In this document: positions 54,873-63,502 of the stretch, one piece after another
How the letters are laid out: each line of letters starts with the position of its first letter
How positions within the stretch are numbered: position 1 is the first letter of the stretch
From: Krasilnikovia cinnamomea
GTDB lineage: Bacteria > Actinomycetota > Actinomycetes > Mycobacteriales > Micromonosporaceae
Direction: 5' to 3'
NCBI RefSeq assembly: GCF_004217545.1
Contig: NZ_SHKY01000001.1
Span: 1,550,001-1,614,000 of the forward strand
Length of the DNA stretch: 64,000 nucleotides
Translations under genes and position numbers: made by a program
The notes under the pieces: model-generated
What the model saw: only the letters and a program-made list of their open reading frames with translations
Database searches by the model: none
What the model was told of the DNA's origin: nothing

Positions 54873-54928
54873 GCCCACCGCCTGATACGACGTCCATCCG
54901 GGGCGGGTGGGTCTGGGGGCGGACATGG

Positions 54929-54969
54929 AGCTGCCCGCGTCGGACGGAGGAAGACCGACGCGGGCAGCT
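54929..54969 (-). terminator. 15-bp perfect stem terminator after the S1E protease gene
   Basis: AGCTGCCCGCGTCGG and CCGACGCGGGCAGCT pair perfectly over an 11-nt loop, 19 bp past the stop codon of the minus-strand protease gene. Confidence 0.85.
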
Positions 54970-54987
54970 GGCCCTGAAGGCAGCGTC

Positions 54988-56442
54988 TCAGCGGTGGTGG
55001 CGGCGCTGCCCGCCGTTGCCGTTGCCCTGCTGCTGGCCGTCGCCGGCCTGCTGCCCACCGGCCTGCTGACCGTCACCAGCCTGCTGGTCACCATCCTGCT
55101 GGCCGCCCGCGTCGGCGCCCTGCTGGGCACCGCCCTCGTCGTCACCCTGCTGGGCACCGCCCTCGTCGTCACCCTGCTGGGCACCGCCCTGGTCGTTGCC
55201 CTGCTGGGCGCCGCCGTTGGCCGGCGGGTTGTCGGAGCCCTGGGCGGGCGGGGCCGCCCCACCCCCGGCGCCGCCCGTCGTCACCAGCGTGACGCCGGTG
55301 CGCTGCAGAATCTCGTTCACGGGCTGGAAGAAGGTCTCGCCGCCGACCCTGCAGTCGCCGGAGCCGCCGGAGGTGACGCCCTGCGCCTGGTCGCCGGTGA
55401 GCCACGGGCCGCCCGAGTCGCCGCCCTCCGCGCAGGCGTCCGTACGGGTCAGGCCGGTGACCGCGCCCTCCGGGTAGTTGACCGTCTGGTTCTTGGCCAG
55501 GATCGTGCCGCAGCGCAGGCCGGTCGTGGAGCCCGAACGGCAGACCGCGGCACCCACGGGCGCCTCGGCACTGCCCGCCACGGGCAGCGCGTTGCCGTTG
55601 AAGTCGTCGACGAACGGCTGGAAGGTGTCGGCGTTGTCGACCCGCACCACGCCCAGGTCCGCGTTGCCCGGGAAGACGGAGGCGACGGTCTCGCCGGCCG
55701 GCTGCTGGTTCAGGTCGGCGGTGTCGTCGCCGCGCTTGCCGCAGTGCCCGGCGGTGAGGAAGCCGCCCTCGACCGCGAAGCCGATCGAGCACCGGCCGGT
55801 GCCCCCGGCGACGCTGATGAAGTACGGCTGGCCGCCGATGACGTCGGCCAGCGGCTTCGGCCGGGCCTTGGCCTCCACGACCTTCACCGCGTCGGCGGGC
55901 AGACCGGCGTCCTCGGCGAGGTCGCGCGCCTGGTCAGCCTCACCCGGCAGCGCCTGCACGGCGATCTTGTTCGAGGCCACGTCCACGTACCAGCCGGGCA
56001 GGGCCCGATCGGCGCGGGTGGCGGCGGCGTCCAGCGCCTTCTTCGCGGTGTCGAGCTGGGCCGCGCTGCGGTCGACGACCTTCGCGGTGGCGCCCGCGGC
56101 GCGCGCCCGGGCCGCCATCGCCGGGTCGGTCACGGCGACGTTGAGGGTCATGCCGCCGTCGGTGAGCCACGAGCCCGCCCACGTCGAGCCGGCCTCCGTA
56201 CGCAGCTGGGCGGTCACCCCGCTGGCCCACTTCGCCCGCTGGACCATCGCGGTGGCCTGGCCGGCGTCGACGCCCAGGTCCCGCTTCATCGCGGCCAGCA
56301 GCTGCGGGGCCACGCGGCTCGTCGTGCGCGGCGCGGCACCGGGCGACGTGTTCGTGCCCGCCATCGACGGCAGCGTGAACGCCACCGCCGCTCCCGCTGC
56401 CGTCACCGTCGCCGCGATCGCGACGACCGTTCTCCGCTGCAT
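54988..56442 (-). CDS. Secreted S1E-family (alpha-lytic/streptogrisin type) serine protease with Gln/Gly repeat tail
   Basis: A 484-aa prepro-enzyme. It has a signal peptide (residues 1-28), a pro-domain of about 170 residues that assists folding (QLLAAMKRDLGVDAGQATAM onward), and the mature chymotrypsin fold with triad H233 (TAGHC), D262 (ADLGVV) and S343 (GGDSGGP) and paired cysteines. Then a ~90-residue C-terminal tail of GGAQQGDDE-type repeats and QQAGDGQ runs ending RRHHR. Streptogrisins usually lack such a tail or have a carbohydrate-binding domain instead. A strong hairpin follows the stop. Probably secreted or loosely wall-associated. Confidence 0.92.
   Translation of the reverse strand: MQRRTVVAIAATVTAAGAAVAFTLPSMAGTNTSPGAAPRTTSRVAPQLLAAMKRDLGVDAGQATAMVQRAKWASGVTAQLRTEAGSTWAGSWLTDGGMTLNVAVTDPAMAARARAAGATAKVVDRSAAQLDTAKKALDAAATRADRALPGWYVDVASNKIAVQALPGEADQARDLAEDAGLPADAVKVVEAKARPKPLADVIGGQPYFISVAGGTGRCSIGFAVEGGFLTAGHCGKRGDDTADLNQQPAGETVASVFPGNADLGVVRVDNADTFQPFVDDFNGNALPVAGSAEAPVGAAVCRSGSTTGLRCGTILAKNQTVNYPEGAVTGLTRTDACAEGGDSGGPWLTGDQAQGVTSGGSGDCRVGGETFFQPVNEILQRTGVTLVTTGGAGGGAAPPAQGSDNPPANGGAQQGNDQGGAQQGDDEGGAQQGDDEGGAQQGADAGGQQDGDQQAGDGQQAGGQQAGDGQQQGNGNGGQRRHHR
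55118..55225. repeat. 27-bp in-frame tandem repeat in the protease tail
   Basis: CCCTGCTGGGC recurs at 55118, 55145, 55172 and 55199, exactly 27 bp apart. It encodes the nine-residue GGAQQGDDE repeat, the last copy diverged. Confidence 0.9.
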
Positions 56443-56555
56443 CCGTAACTCCCCTCGCCTCGCGCGCCGTTGGAACGACGCCGTGACCCGAGATACGGAA
56501 GGGAGCTGGAAACGGTTGAAGAAATCAGATATTCACCGGAAACAATGCCGCTGCG

Positions 56556-58244
56556 TCACACCTCGACCACGGTGGGCACAATCATGGGGCGGCGGCGGTA
56601 CGCGTCGTTCACCCAGCGACCCACCGTGCGGCGAACCACCTGTTGCAGCTGGTGGGTGTCCGTGATGCCGTCCTCGGCGGCCCGGTCCAGGGCGGCGGTG
56701 AGCAGCGGGAGCACCGCGTTGAACGCCTGCGGGTCCTCGGAGAAGCCCTTGGCCGCCACCGTCGGCTCCCCCACCACCTTGCCGGTAACCGAGTCGATCA
56801 CCACGGTGGCCGAGATGAAACCGCCGTCGCCGAGGATCCGGCGTTCGGTGAGCAGGGACTCGCTGACGTCGCCGACGGCCAGGCCGTCCACGTACACGTA
56901 GCGGTTCTTGAGGCGGCCGACATGGCGGGCGTGGCCCTCCACGAGGTCGACGACGTCGCCGTCCTCGCACAGCACCACCCGGTCGGGCGAGACCCCGGAC
57001 TCGATGCCGAGCTGGGCGTGGGCGCGCAGGTGCCGCCACTCGCCGTGCACCGGCATGAGGTTGCTCGGGCGGACGACGTTGAGCAGGTACATCAGCTCAC
57101 CGGCGGGGGCGTGACCGGAGACGTGCACCTTGGCGGTGTCCTTGTGCACGACGGTGGCGCCCGCGCGGGCCAGCTGGTTGATCACCCGGTAGACCGAGGT
57201 CTCGTTGCCGGGCACCAGCGAGCTGGCCAGCACGACCGTGTCGCCGGGTTCGATGGTGATGTGCCGGTGATCGCCGGTGGACATGCGGCCCAGCGCGCTC
57301 ATCGGCTCGCCCTGCGACCCGGTCGACATGAACACGATCTCGTCGGGCGGCAGCGTGGTGGCCTCGTCCAGGCTCACCATCAGGCCGTCGGGGATGTGCA
57401 GCAGGCCCAGTTCGCGGGCGATGCCCATGTTGCGCACCATGGAGCGGCCGATCAGCGCGACCTTGCGGTCATATTCGTACGCGGCGTCCAGCACCTGCTG
57501 CACCCGGTGCACGTGCGAGGCGAAGCTGGCCACGATGATGCGGCCCCGCGCCTTTCCGAAGATCGCGCCGATCACCGGGCCGATGTCGCGTTCCGGGGTG
57601 ACGAAGCCGGGGATCTCCGCGTTGGTGGAGTCGGAGAGCAGCAGGTCGACGCCCTCGGCGCCGAGCCGGGCGAACCCGGCCAGGTCGGTGATCCGCCCGT
57701 CCAGCGGCACCTGGTCCATCTTGAAGTCGCCGGTGTGCAGGATCAGGCCCGCCGGGGTGCGCACCGCCACCGCGAGCGCGTCCGGGATGGAGTGGTTGAC
57801 CGCGAAGAACTCGCACTCGAACGGCCCCAGACGTTCGCGCCGTCCCTCCTTGACCGTCAAGGTGTACGGGTCCAGCCGCCGCTCGGCCAGCTTCGCCTCG
57901 ACCAGAGCCAGCGTGAACTCCGAGCCGACCAGCGGAATGTCCGGCTTATGGGCCAGCAGGTACGGCACCGCCCCGATGTGATCCTCGTGACCGTGCGTAA
58001 GCACGATCGCCTGGACGTCCTCGAGCCGGTCCAGGATCGGGGTGAAGTCCGGCAGGATCAGGTCGACGCCGGGCTGCTCCACGTCGGGAAAGAGCACCCC
58101 GCAGTCGATGACCAGCAGCTTGCCGCTGTACTCGAAGACCGTCATGTTGCGGCCGATCGCGCCGAGGCCGCCCAGCGGTATCACCCGCAGTGCGCCCTCG
58201 GGCAGCGGCGGGGGTGATTCGAGTTCCTGATGCGCGTGGCTCAC
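56556..58244 (-). CDS. rnj: Ribonuclease J
   Basis: Metallo-beta-lactamase/beta-CASP ribonuclease with 5' exo- and endonuclease activity. The 562-aa product has PLGGLGAIGRNMTVFEY, the zinc motif H84-G-H86-E-D88-H89, TGDFKMD, SDSTNAEIPG, beta-CASP segments (VASFASHVHRVQQVLD, STGSQGEPMSALGRM) and VHVSGHAPAGEL. The C-terminal RNase J domain ends VPTVVEV. It starts at GTG 58244, overlapping the dapA TGA (GTGA). The dapA-rnj order is standard in actinobacteria. Confidence 0.96.
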   Translation of the reverse strand: MSHAHQELESPPPLPEGALRVIPLGGLGAIGRNMTVFEYSGKLLVIDCGVLFPDVEQPGVDLILPDFTPILDRLEDVQAIVLTHGHEDHIGAVPYLLAHKPDIPLVGSEFTLALVEAKLAERRLDPYTLTVKEGRRERLGPFECEFFAVNHSIPDALAVAVRTPAGLILHTGDFKMDQVPLDGRITDLAGFARLGAEGVDLLLSDSTNAEIPGFVTPERDIGPVIGAIFGKARGRIIVASFASHVHRVQQVLDAAYEYDRKVALIGRSMVRNMGIARELGLLHIPDGLMVSLDEATTLPPDEIVFMSTGSQGEPMSALGRMSTGDHRHITIEPGDTVVLASSLVPGNETSVYRVINQLARAGATVVHKDTAKVHVSGHAPAGELMYLLNVVRPSNLMPVHGEWRHLRAHAQLGIESGVSPDRVVLCEDGDVVDLVEGHARHVGRLKNRYVYVDGLAVGDVSESLLTERRILGDGGFISATVVIDSVTGKVVGEPTVAAKGFSEDPQAFNAVLPLLTAALDRAAEDGITDTHQLQQVVRRTVGRWVNDAYRRRPMIVPTVVEV

Positions 58245-59164
58245 GCAGTTTCCTCAATGGTGTCGGGGGCGAGGGGAAGTCCGGCCGCCGCGGCGTCGGA
58301 GATCAGCTGGTCGATCTCGGCCCGGCTGGCGTCGACCAGCGGCGAACGGACCGGTCCGGCGGGCAGCCCGCGCACCGTCAGCCCGGCCTTGACCAGGATC
58401 GTGCCCGGGGCCCGGAAGATCCCGGTGAACAGCGGCAGCAGCCGCTGGTGCGCGGTCAGCGCGGTCGCGACGTCACCACGCTCGTACGCCTGGATCATGT
58501 CCTGGGTCTGCGCGCCGGTGAAATGCGTCGACGTGCCGACCACCCCGACCCCGCCGACCGCCAGCAGCGGCAGGGTGGTGGCGTCGTCGCCGGAGTAGTA
58601 GGCCAGGTCCGTGCGGGCAAGCACCCAGGAGCTGGCGGTGAGGTCGCCCTTGGCGTCCTTGACCGCGACGATGCGCTCGTGCTCCGCGACGCGGCACATC
58701 GTCTCGGTGGCGATGGCGATGCCCGCGCGGTGCGGGATGTCGTAGACCATCACGGGCAGACCGGCCGCGTCGGCCACCGCCAGCAGATGCCGCGCGACGC
58801 CCGCCTGGGGCGGCTTGTTGTAGTACGGCGCCACGACGAGCAGTCCGTGCGCCCCGGCCTTCTCGGCGGCGCGGGCCAGCTCGATCGTGTGCGCGGTGTT
58901 GTTCGTGCCCACGCCCGCGACCACCTGGGCCCGGTCGCCGACCGCCTCCAGGACCGCACGCAGCAGGGTGTCCTTCTCGGCGTCGGTGGTGGTCGGCGAC
59001 TCGCCCGTCGTGCCGCTGATCACTAGGGCGTCGTTGCGCTGCTCATCCACCAGGTGCGTCGCCAGCTTCGCCGCGCCGTCCACGTCGAGGGAGCCGTCCG
59101 CGGCGAACGGGGTGACCATGGCCGTCAACAGCCGCCCGAAGGGGCGCGCGGGGTCGTGCGTCAT
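58241..59164 (-). CDS. dapA: 4-hydroxy-tetrahydrodipicolinate synthase
   Basis: First committed step of diaminopimelate/lysine synthesis, condensing pyruvate with aspartate semialdehyde. The 307-aa TIM barrel has TAMVTPF, SGTTGESPTT, VAPYYNKPPQAG, the catalytic Tyr in VYDIPHRAGI and the Schiff-base lysine K169 in VAVKDAKGD. It is coupled to rnj by a four-base overlap. DapF, later in the pathway, is 48 kb away in this window. Confidence 0.96.
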   Translation of the reverse strand: MTHDPARPFGRLLTAMVTPFAADGSLDVDGAAKLATHLVDEQRNDALVISGTTGESPTTTDAEKDTLLRAVLEAVGDRAQVVAGVGTNNTAHTIELARAAEKAGAHGLLVVAPYYNKPPQAGVARHLLAVADAAGLPVMVYDIPHRAGIAIATETMCRVAEHERIVAVKDAKGDLTASSWVLARTDLAYYSGDDATTLPLLAVGGVGVVGTSTHFTGAQTQDMIQAYERGDVATALTAHQRLLPLFTGIFRAPGTILVKAGLTVRGLPAGPVRSPLVDASRAEIDQLISDAAAAGLPLAPDTIEETA

Positions 59165-59230
59165 ACCCCCAACCTATCGGACGGCGTGGCCGACGTGCCG
59201 GGACCTCGTCGCTGCACAGGCCCGCCGCGC

Positions 59231-60232
59231 TCAGCGGACCGGGAACGGCACACCGGCGAGCGTGAACTCGTTGCGACCGTCGATGAGGTGTGCCGGACAT
59301 TCTCCGGTGGCGGCGCAGTACGGCGAAAATGTTCGCACCGACACGGTACCGGCCCGGGTGTCGAAGGCCATCGTCCGCAGGTAACTGTTCTCGTTGACCC
59401 GCGGCAGGCTGTACGTCTGGTAGTCGGCCTGGATCTGGTAGACCGGGTTCCCCGCGTCGCCCGCGTCCACCCGGCGCCCCACCCGGGTGTAATGGCCGGA
59501 CAGGATGAACTGGACGTTGGCGTGCCGCCGCCCCAGCGCCTGCCAGATCCGTTCGCCGGTCGCCGTGCGGGCGTCGCCCTGCTGGTACTCGTGCGTGTTG
59601 ATGATCACCTGGCGATCCGGGTGCCGCGCGATGACCCGGTTCGCCCAGGCCAGCTCGTCGTCGGTCGGCCGGAACTTGAGGTTCAGCACCAGCCACCGCA
59701 CACCGCCCGCCCGGAACGCGAACCAACTGTTGTCCATCGTCCGGGCCGGATGGCTGGCCCGGTAGGTCGGCGTCCGGCGGAACGCCGACCACGGAAAGTA
59801 GGTGTTGAACATGACCGTGCTGCGGTCGTGTTCGATTCCGGGCCACGGATCGCAGGTCGCCTCCGGGGTGCAGGCCCAGGCGTCCAGATCGTGGTTGCCG
59901 ACCGTGACCGCGTACGGCACGACGCCGTCGAGCCGGTGCATCGCGGCCGCGGCCCGCTCCCAGTCCGAGATCCGCGCCGGCCACTCCACGAGGTCGCCGA
60001 GGTGGATGACGAACGGGATGCCCAGGGCGTCCCGCTGCTGCGCGATCCACTCAGTCTGGGCGTTGAACAGCTCCGGCTTGTTCTGCACGGCCAGCTGGGT
60101 GTCCGGGATGACGACGAGGGTGAAGGTGGGGTCGACGTACCCGCCCGCCGCCGCCGAGGTGGCCGGGACGAGGGGGGCCATCAGGACGACGACGATCAGC
60201 AGGGCGCGCCGCCACCGGGGAACGCGGGTCAC
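59231..60232 (-). CDS. Secreted calcineurin-type metallophosphoesterase
   Basis: A 333-aa exported phosphoesterase. The signal peptide spans residues 1-28 (RALLIVVVLMAPLVPATSAA). The metallophosphoesterase motifs are all present: VVIPDTQ near residue 42 (D-x-Q in place of D-x-H), HLGDLVEW (G-D), VGNHDLD (GNHD), and INTHEYQ plus SGHYTRV. Two Cys pairs suggest disulfides, fitting export. The substrate is unknown. It lies between dapA and thyX on the same strand. Confidence 0.85.
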   Translation of the reverse strand: MTRVPRWRRALLIVVVLMAPLVPATSAAAGGYVDPTFTLVVIPDTQLAVQNKPELFNAQTEWIAQQRDALGIPFVIHLGDLVEWPARISDWERAAAAMHRLDGVVPYAVTVGNHDLDAWACTPEATCDPWPGIEHDRSTVMFNTYFPWSAFRRTPTYRASHPARTMDNSWFAFRAGGVRWLVLNLKFRPTDDELAWANRVIARHPDRQVIINTHEYQQGDARTATGERIWQALGRRHANVQFILSGHYTRVGRRVDAGDAGNPVYQIQADYQTYSLPRVNENSYLRTMAFDTRAGTVSVRTFSPYCAATGECPAHLIDGRNEFTLAGVPFPVR

Positions 60233-60283
60233 TCCACGGTGATATCAGGCCCGCGGCACCGACTCGAGCGTGAAATGCCGGAT

Positions 60284-61036
60284 TCAGCCCTGCGCGGCGT
60301 ACGGGCTCGCGGCGACCTCGGAGCCGTCGGGCAGGGTGGAGATCACGAAGTCGGCGAAGACGTTCGGCGCGACCCGCTGGAGCTGCCGCAGGCACTCGAT
60401 CGCCAGCTCACGGATCTCCACGTCGGCGTGCTCGGTGGCCCGCATCGCGACGAAGTGCCGCCAGGCCCGGTAGTTTCCGGTGACCACGATGCGCGTTTCG
60501 GTCGCGTTGGGCAGGATCGCCCGGGCCGCCTGGCGGGCCTGCTTGCGCCGCAGGGTCGGGTTGGGCTCGTCGGCGAACCGCTGCTCCAGCCCCTCCAGCA
60601 GCTCGTTGTACGCCTGCAGGCTGGCGTCGGCGGCGGCCACGAACTTCTTGTGCAGCTCCGGGTCGTCCGCGATCACGGCGGGCTCGACCATGGCGGCCTC
60701 CCGCTCGGGCACGTACCGCTGGGACAGCTGCGAGTACGAGAAGTGCCGGTGGCGGATCAGCTCGTGGGTGAAGGAGCGCGACACCCCGGAGAAGTAGAAC
60801 GACACCGTGCCGTGCTCGAGCACCGACAGGTGCCCGACCTCGAGGATGTGCGCCAGGTAGCCCGCGTTGGTGGCGGTGGCCGGGTTCGGCTTGCGCCAGG
60901 ACTGGTAACAGGCCCGGCCGGCGAACTCGGCGAGCGCCTGCCCGCCGTCGGCGTCCGTGCTCCAGGCGACGTCGTCCGGGGCCTCGAACTGGGTCCAGGC
61001 GATGAGCTTGACCTGCGGCGAGACGATTTCCGGCAC
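60284..61036 (-). CDS. thyX: Flavin-dependent thymidylate synthase
   Basis: Makes dTMP from dUMP using methylenetetrahydrofolate and FAD. The 250-aa product has the ThyX signature [14 protein letters not shown] (R-H-R-x7-S), [20 protein letters not shown] before it and the C-terminal [18 protein letters not shown] block. The ATG at 61036 begins [16 protein letters not shown]. ThyX downstream or upstream of dapA-rnj is common in actinomycetes. It links with nrdJ as a second DNA-precursor enzyme in the window. Confidence 0.96.
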   Translation of the reverse strand: MPEIVSPQVKLIAWTQFEAPDDVAWSTDADGGQALAEFAGRACYQSWRKPNPATATNAGYLAHILEVGHLSVLEHGTVSFYFSGVSRSFTHELIRHRHFSYSQLSQRYVPEREAAMVEPAVIADDPELHKKFVAAADASLQAYNELLEGLEQRFADEPNPTLRRKQARQAARAILPNATETRIVVTGNYRAWRHFVAMRATEHADVEIRELAIECLRQLQRVAPNVFADFVISTLPDGSEVAASPYAAQG

Positions 61037-61127
61037 GGGGGGCGCTCCAATCAGCGGAAGGTTCCGTCAGACTCTAAACGGCGGCGTTCCAAGATCCGAC
61101 TCGGGTCAACCCCCGGCGAGACGCGCC

Positions 61128-61658
61128 TCAGACGTACAGCGCGGTGAAGGGTGCCCACGGGAGGTTGCGCAGCACCGTGAAGACCCCCCAGATCCCGATG
61201 AAGACGCCGAGCGTCGTGGGGCTGAGCCGCAGCTGGGGCAGGCGCCAGCCGAACAGTCGCCGACCGGCCCACGCCACATACATGTACAGCAGGAACGGCA
61301 CCACGAAGACGAACAGCGCGTGGTGGCGAGTCGCCGCGGGCAGGTCGCCGTGCAGCAGATACCAGGCGGCGCGGGTGCCGCCGCAGCCCGGGCAGAGGAA
61401 GCCGGTGGTGTACTTCAGCAGGCAGGTGGGCACCGCACCGGCGGCGACGTCGGTGGGGTGGACCGCCAGCGTGTAGCCGACCGCGCCACCCATGCAGGCC
61501 AGCATCGCGACCGGCGCGGCCCAGACCGGTGACTCGCGCCACCGGCGCTGCAGGAACCGGGTGAACCTGTCCTGCTGCGGCGCGGGGGGTCCGGCGGGCG
61601 CCGTGGCCCAGGCGGGGGGTTCGCCCGTGGCGACCCCGGGCTCGGTCACGCTGCTCAT
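61128..61658 (-). CDS. DUF2752 membrane protein
   Basis: A 176-aa product with a Pro/Ala-rich cytoplasmic N-terminus of about 45 residues and three or four membrane helices. The DUF2752 hallmark TTGFLCPGCGGTRAAWYLLHGD contains the CPGCGGTR motif. Function unknown. ATG 61658 begins MSSVTEPGVATGE. It lies five bases from the next gene's stop, so it may be co-transcribed with the YcaQ-like gene. Confidence 0.88.
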   Translation of the reverse strand: MSSVTEPGVATGEPPAWATAPAGPPAPQQDRFTRFLQRRWRESPVWAAPVAMLACMGGAVGYTLAVHPTDVAAGAVPTCLLKYTTGFLCPGCGGTRAAWYLLHGDLPAATRHHALFVFVVPFLLYMYVAWAGRRLFGWRLPQLRLSPTTLGVFIGIWGVFTVLRNLPWAPFTALYV

Positions 61659-61663
61659 GGCCG

Positions 61664-62887
61664 TCACGGTACACCCGGGGCACCGCCCAGCAGCACGGCC
61701 GAAAGGGAGCCTGCGAGGTCGCCGCGCTCGGGCTTGGCGATGGACTCCAGTCCCAGCCAGACCGCGAGGCGGCGCAGCTCCACGGCCAGCGCGGCGGCCG
61801 TCTCGTCGGGGTCGGCACCCGGCTCCAGCCACGCGGCCGGGATCTGCAGCACCCCCGCCTTGCGGTCCGCCTTCAGGTCGACCCGGGCGGCGAACCGGTC
61901 CCCCAGCAGGAACGGCAGCACGTAATACCCGTACTGCCGCTGGGCGGCCGGGACGTAGATCTCGATCCGGTAGTTCAGGTCGAACAGCCGCTGGGTGCGC
62001 CCGCGCTCCCAGATCAGCGGGTCGAACGGGCTGACCAGGGTGGCGGCCCCCACCCGCCGGGGCAGCCGGGCCTCGCGGTGCAGGTAGGCCACCGGCTTCC
62101 AGCCCCGCACCGTGACCGGCTGCAGCACCTCCGCCTCGACCAGCTCGGCCAGCGCCGGCTTGAACCCCGCCACCGGCAGCCGGAAGTAGTCGCGCAGCTC
62201 CGTCTCGGCGGCCACGCCGAGGGCCTGCGCGGACAGCTCCACCAGCGCCCGGAACGCCTCGGCCGGGGTGGGGGTGGGAGCGTCCAGCACGGCTCGGGGC
62301 AGCACCCGCTCGGGCAGGTCGTAGCGGCGGGCGAAGGAACTCGTCCGGTCGGCGGCGGTGACCGCTCCGGTGTAGAACAGCCACTCCAGCGCCTGCTTGA
62401 CCACGGACCAGTTCCAACCCCAGTGGCTCTTGTCACGCGGGGCGTCGTGCTCGATCTGGGCGGCGGTGAGCGGGCCACGGTCACGCACCTCGTCGAGCAC
62501 CCACGCCACGAGGTCGGGCTGCTCGCGCACCACGCGGGTCATGCTGCCCCACGCGTACGCCTGGGCGTCGGCCATCCGCCACCGGAACAGCGGCTGCAGG
62601 TCGACCGTGATCAACGACGCCTCGTGGCCCCAGAACTCGAACAGCTCCCGGGGACGCCGATACGCCGCCCGCTCCAGCAGCGTCGTCGGGTAGGGCCCCA
62701 GCCGGCTGTAGAGGGGCAGGTAGTGCGCGCGCTGCAGGACGTTGACCGAGTCCATCTGCAGCAGGTGCAGGCGGCCCAGCACCCGGCGCAGGTGTCGCAT
62801 GTCCGGCACCCCGCCCGGGGCGCGGTCGACGAAGCCCTGCGCCGCCAGCGCGATCCGGCGGGCCTCGGCGGCGGTGATCGTGTCCAT
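61664..62887 (-). CDS. YcaQ/AlkX-family (HTH_42) DNA glycosylase
   Basis: Winged-helix glycosylase family acting on bulky or crosslinked DNA bases. The 407-aa product has the family core LGRLHLLQMDSVNVLQRAHY with the Q-x-D catalytic motif, then LYSRLGPYP, FEFWGHEASLITVDLQPLFR, ALEWLFYTGAVTAADR and TLVSPFDPLIWERGRTQRLF. ATG 62887 begins MDTITAAEARRIALAAQGF; longer frames extend into the GNAT promoter. The related module also appears in the lhr C-terminal domain. Activity on a particular lesion is inferred from the family only. Confidence 0.88.
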   Translation of the reverse strand: MDTITAAEARRIALAAQGFVDRAPGGVPDMRHLRRVLGRLHLLQMDSVNVLQRAHYLPLYSRLGPYPTTLLERAAYRRPRELFEFWGHEASLITVDLQPLFRWRMADAQAYAWGSMTRVVREQPDLVAWVLDEVRDRGPLTAAQIEHDAPRDKSHWGWNWSVVKQALEWLFYTGAVTAADRTSSFARRYDLPERVLPRAVLDAPTPTPAEAFRALVELSAQALGVAAETELRDYFRLPVAGFKPALAELVEAEVLQPVTVRGWKPVAYLHREARLPRRVGAATLVSPFDPLIWERGRTQRLFDLNYRIEIYVPAAQRQYGYYVLPFLLGDRFAARVDLKADRKAGVLQIPAAWLEPGADPDETAAALAVELRRLAVWLGLESIAKPERGDLAGSLSAVLLGGAPGVP

Positions 62888-62960
62888 CGACGGGCACGTT
62901 AGCCGCCACCTCCGACAATTTCGGTCGCCCGGCCGCCCCGGACGGGCTACAAACGGGGAC

Positions 62961-63488
62961 ATGCTGGTCCTACGGGAGCTCACCGACGCCGACGTCGATC
63001 CGGTCGCCGCGCTGCACGTACGCGCCTGGCAGGCCGGATACGCCGGAATCGTGCCCGCCGACGTGCTGGACGCGCTCGACCCGGCCGACTTCGCCCAGCG
63101 GCGGCGGGCCCTGCCGGCACCGCCCGGCGCCCGGACCCTGGTCGCCGAGGACGACGGGGTGATCGTGGGTTTCGTGTCGTTCGGCCCGTACCTGGTGAAC
63201 GACACACCCGAGTTCGACGCCGCGATCGGCCAGGTCTACGCGATCTACGTGGAGCCCGGCCGGTGGCGCGGGGGTGCCGGCCGGGAGTTGATCACGGCGG
63301 CCCGGGCCGGGCTGACCGCGGCGGGTGCCCGGGAACTGCGCCTCTGGGTGCTGGCGGACAACCAGCGCGCCCGCCGCTTCTACGAGCACGCCGGCCTGAG
63401 CTACGACGGCACCGACGACTTCTTCACCCCCCAGGGGAGCACCACCCCGCTGGCCGAGGTCCGGTACGCGGCCCCGCTCGCCGGATAA
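62961..63488 (+). CDS. GNAT-family N-acetyltransferase
   Basis: A 175-aa acetyltransferase. The N-terminal strand (LVLRELTDADVDPVAALHVR) is followed by WQAGYAGIVPADVLDALDP, the acetyl-CoA loop in YVEPGRWRGGAGRELI (R/Q-x-x-G-x-G/A), and WVLADNQRARRFYEHAGL. Substrate unknown. It is 14 bp upstream of a second, similar GNAT gene, and the two share the N-terminal WxxxYxGxVPxxVL pattern. They are probably an operon and paralogues. Confidence 0.88.
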   Translation: MLVLRELTDADVDPVAALHVRAWQAGYAGIVPADVLDALDPADFAQRRRALPAPPGARTLVAEDDGVIVGFVSFGPYLVNDTPEFDAAIGQVYAIYVEPGRWRGGAGRELITAARAGLTAAGARELRLWVLADNQRARRFYEHAGLSYDGTDDFFTPQGSTTPLAEVRYAAPLAG

Positions 63489-63502
63489 CTAGGCTGCCCC
63501 GC

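Larger units (their letters stand above)
54445..54987. other. 543-bp intergenic region holding the repeat array and a terminator
   Basis: Apart from the tandem repeats and the protease-gene hairpin I see nothing. Two open plus-strand frames across it only reflect the repeats (ILKTSGQLLTQTPH-type peptides) and shift frame between copies 1 and 2. Confidence 0.55.

Noticed and set aside
54619-54885. Repeat-encoded 88-aa protein
   Set aside because: Starts inside a repeat at TTG with no ribosome site, and copy 1 is in another frame; better explained as non-coding repeats.
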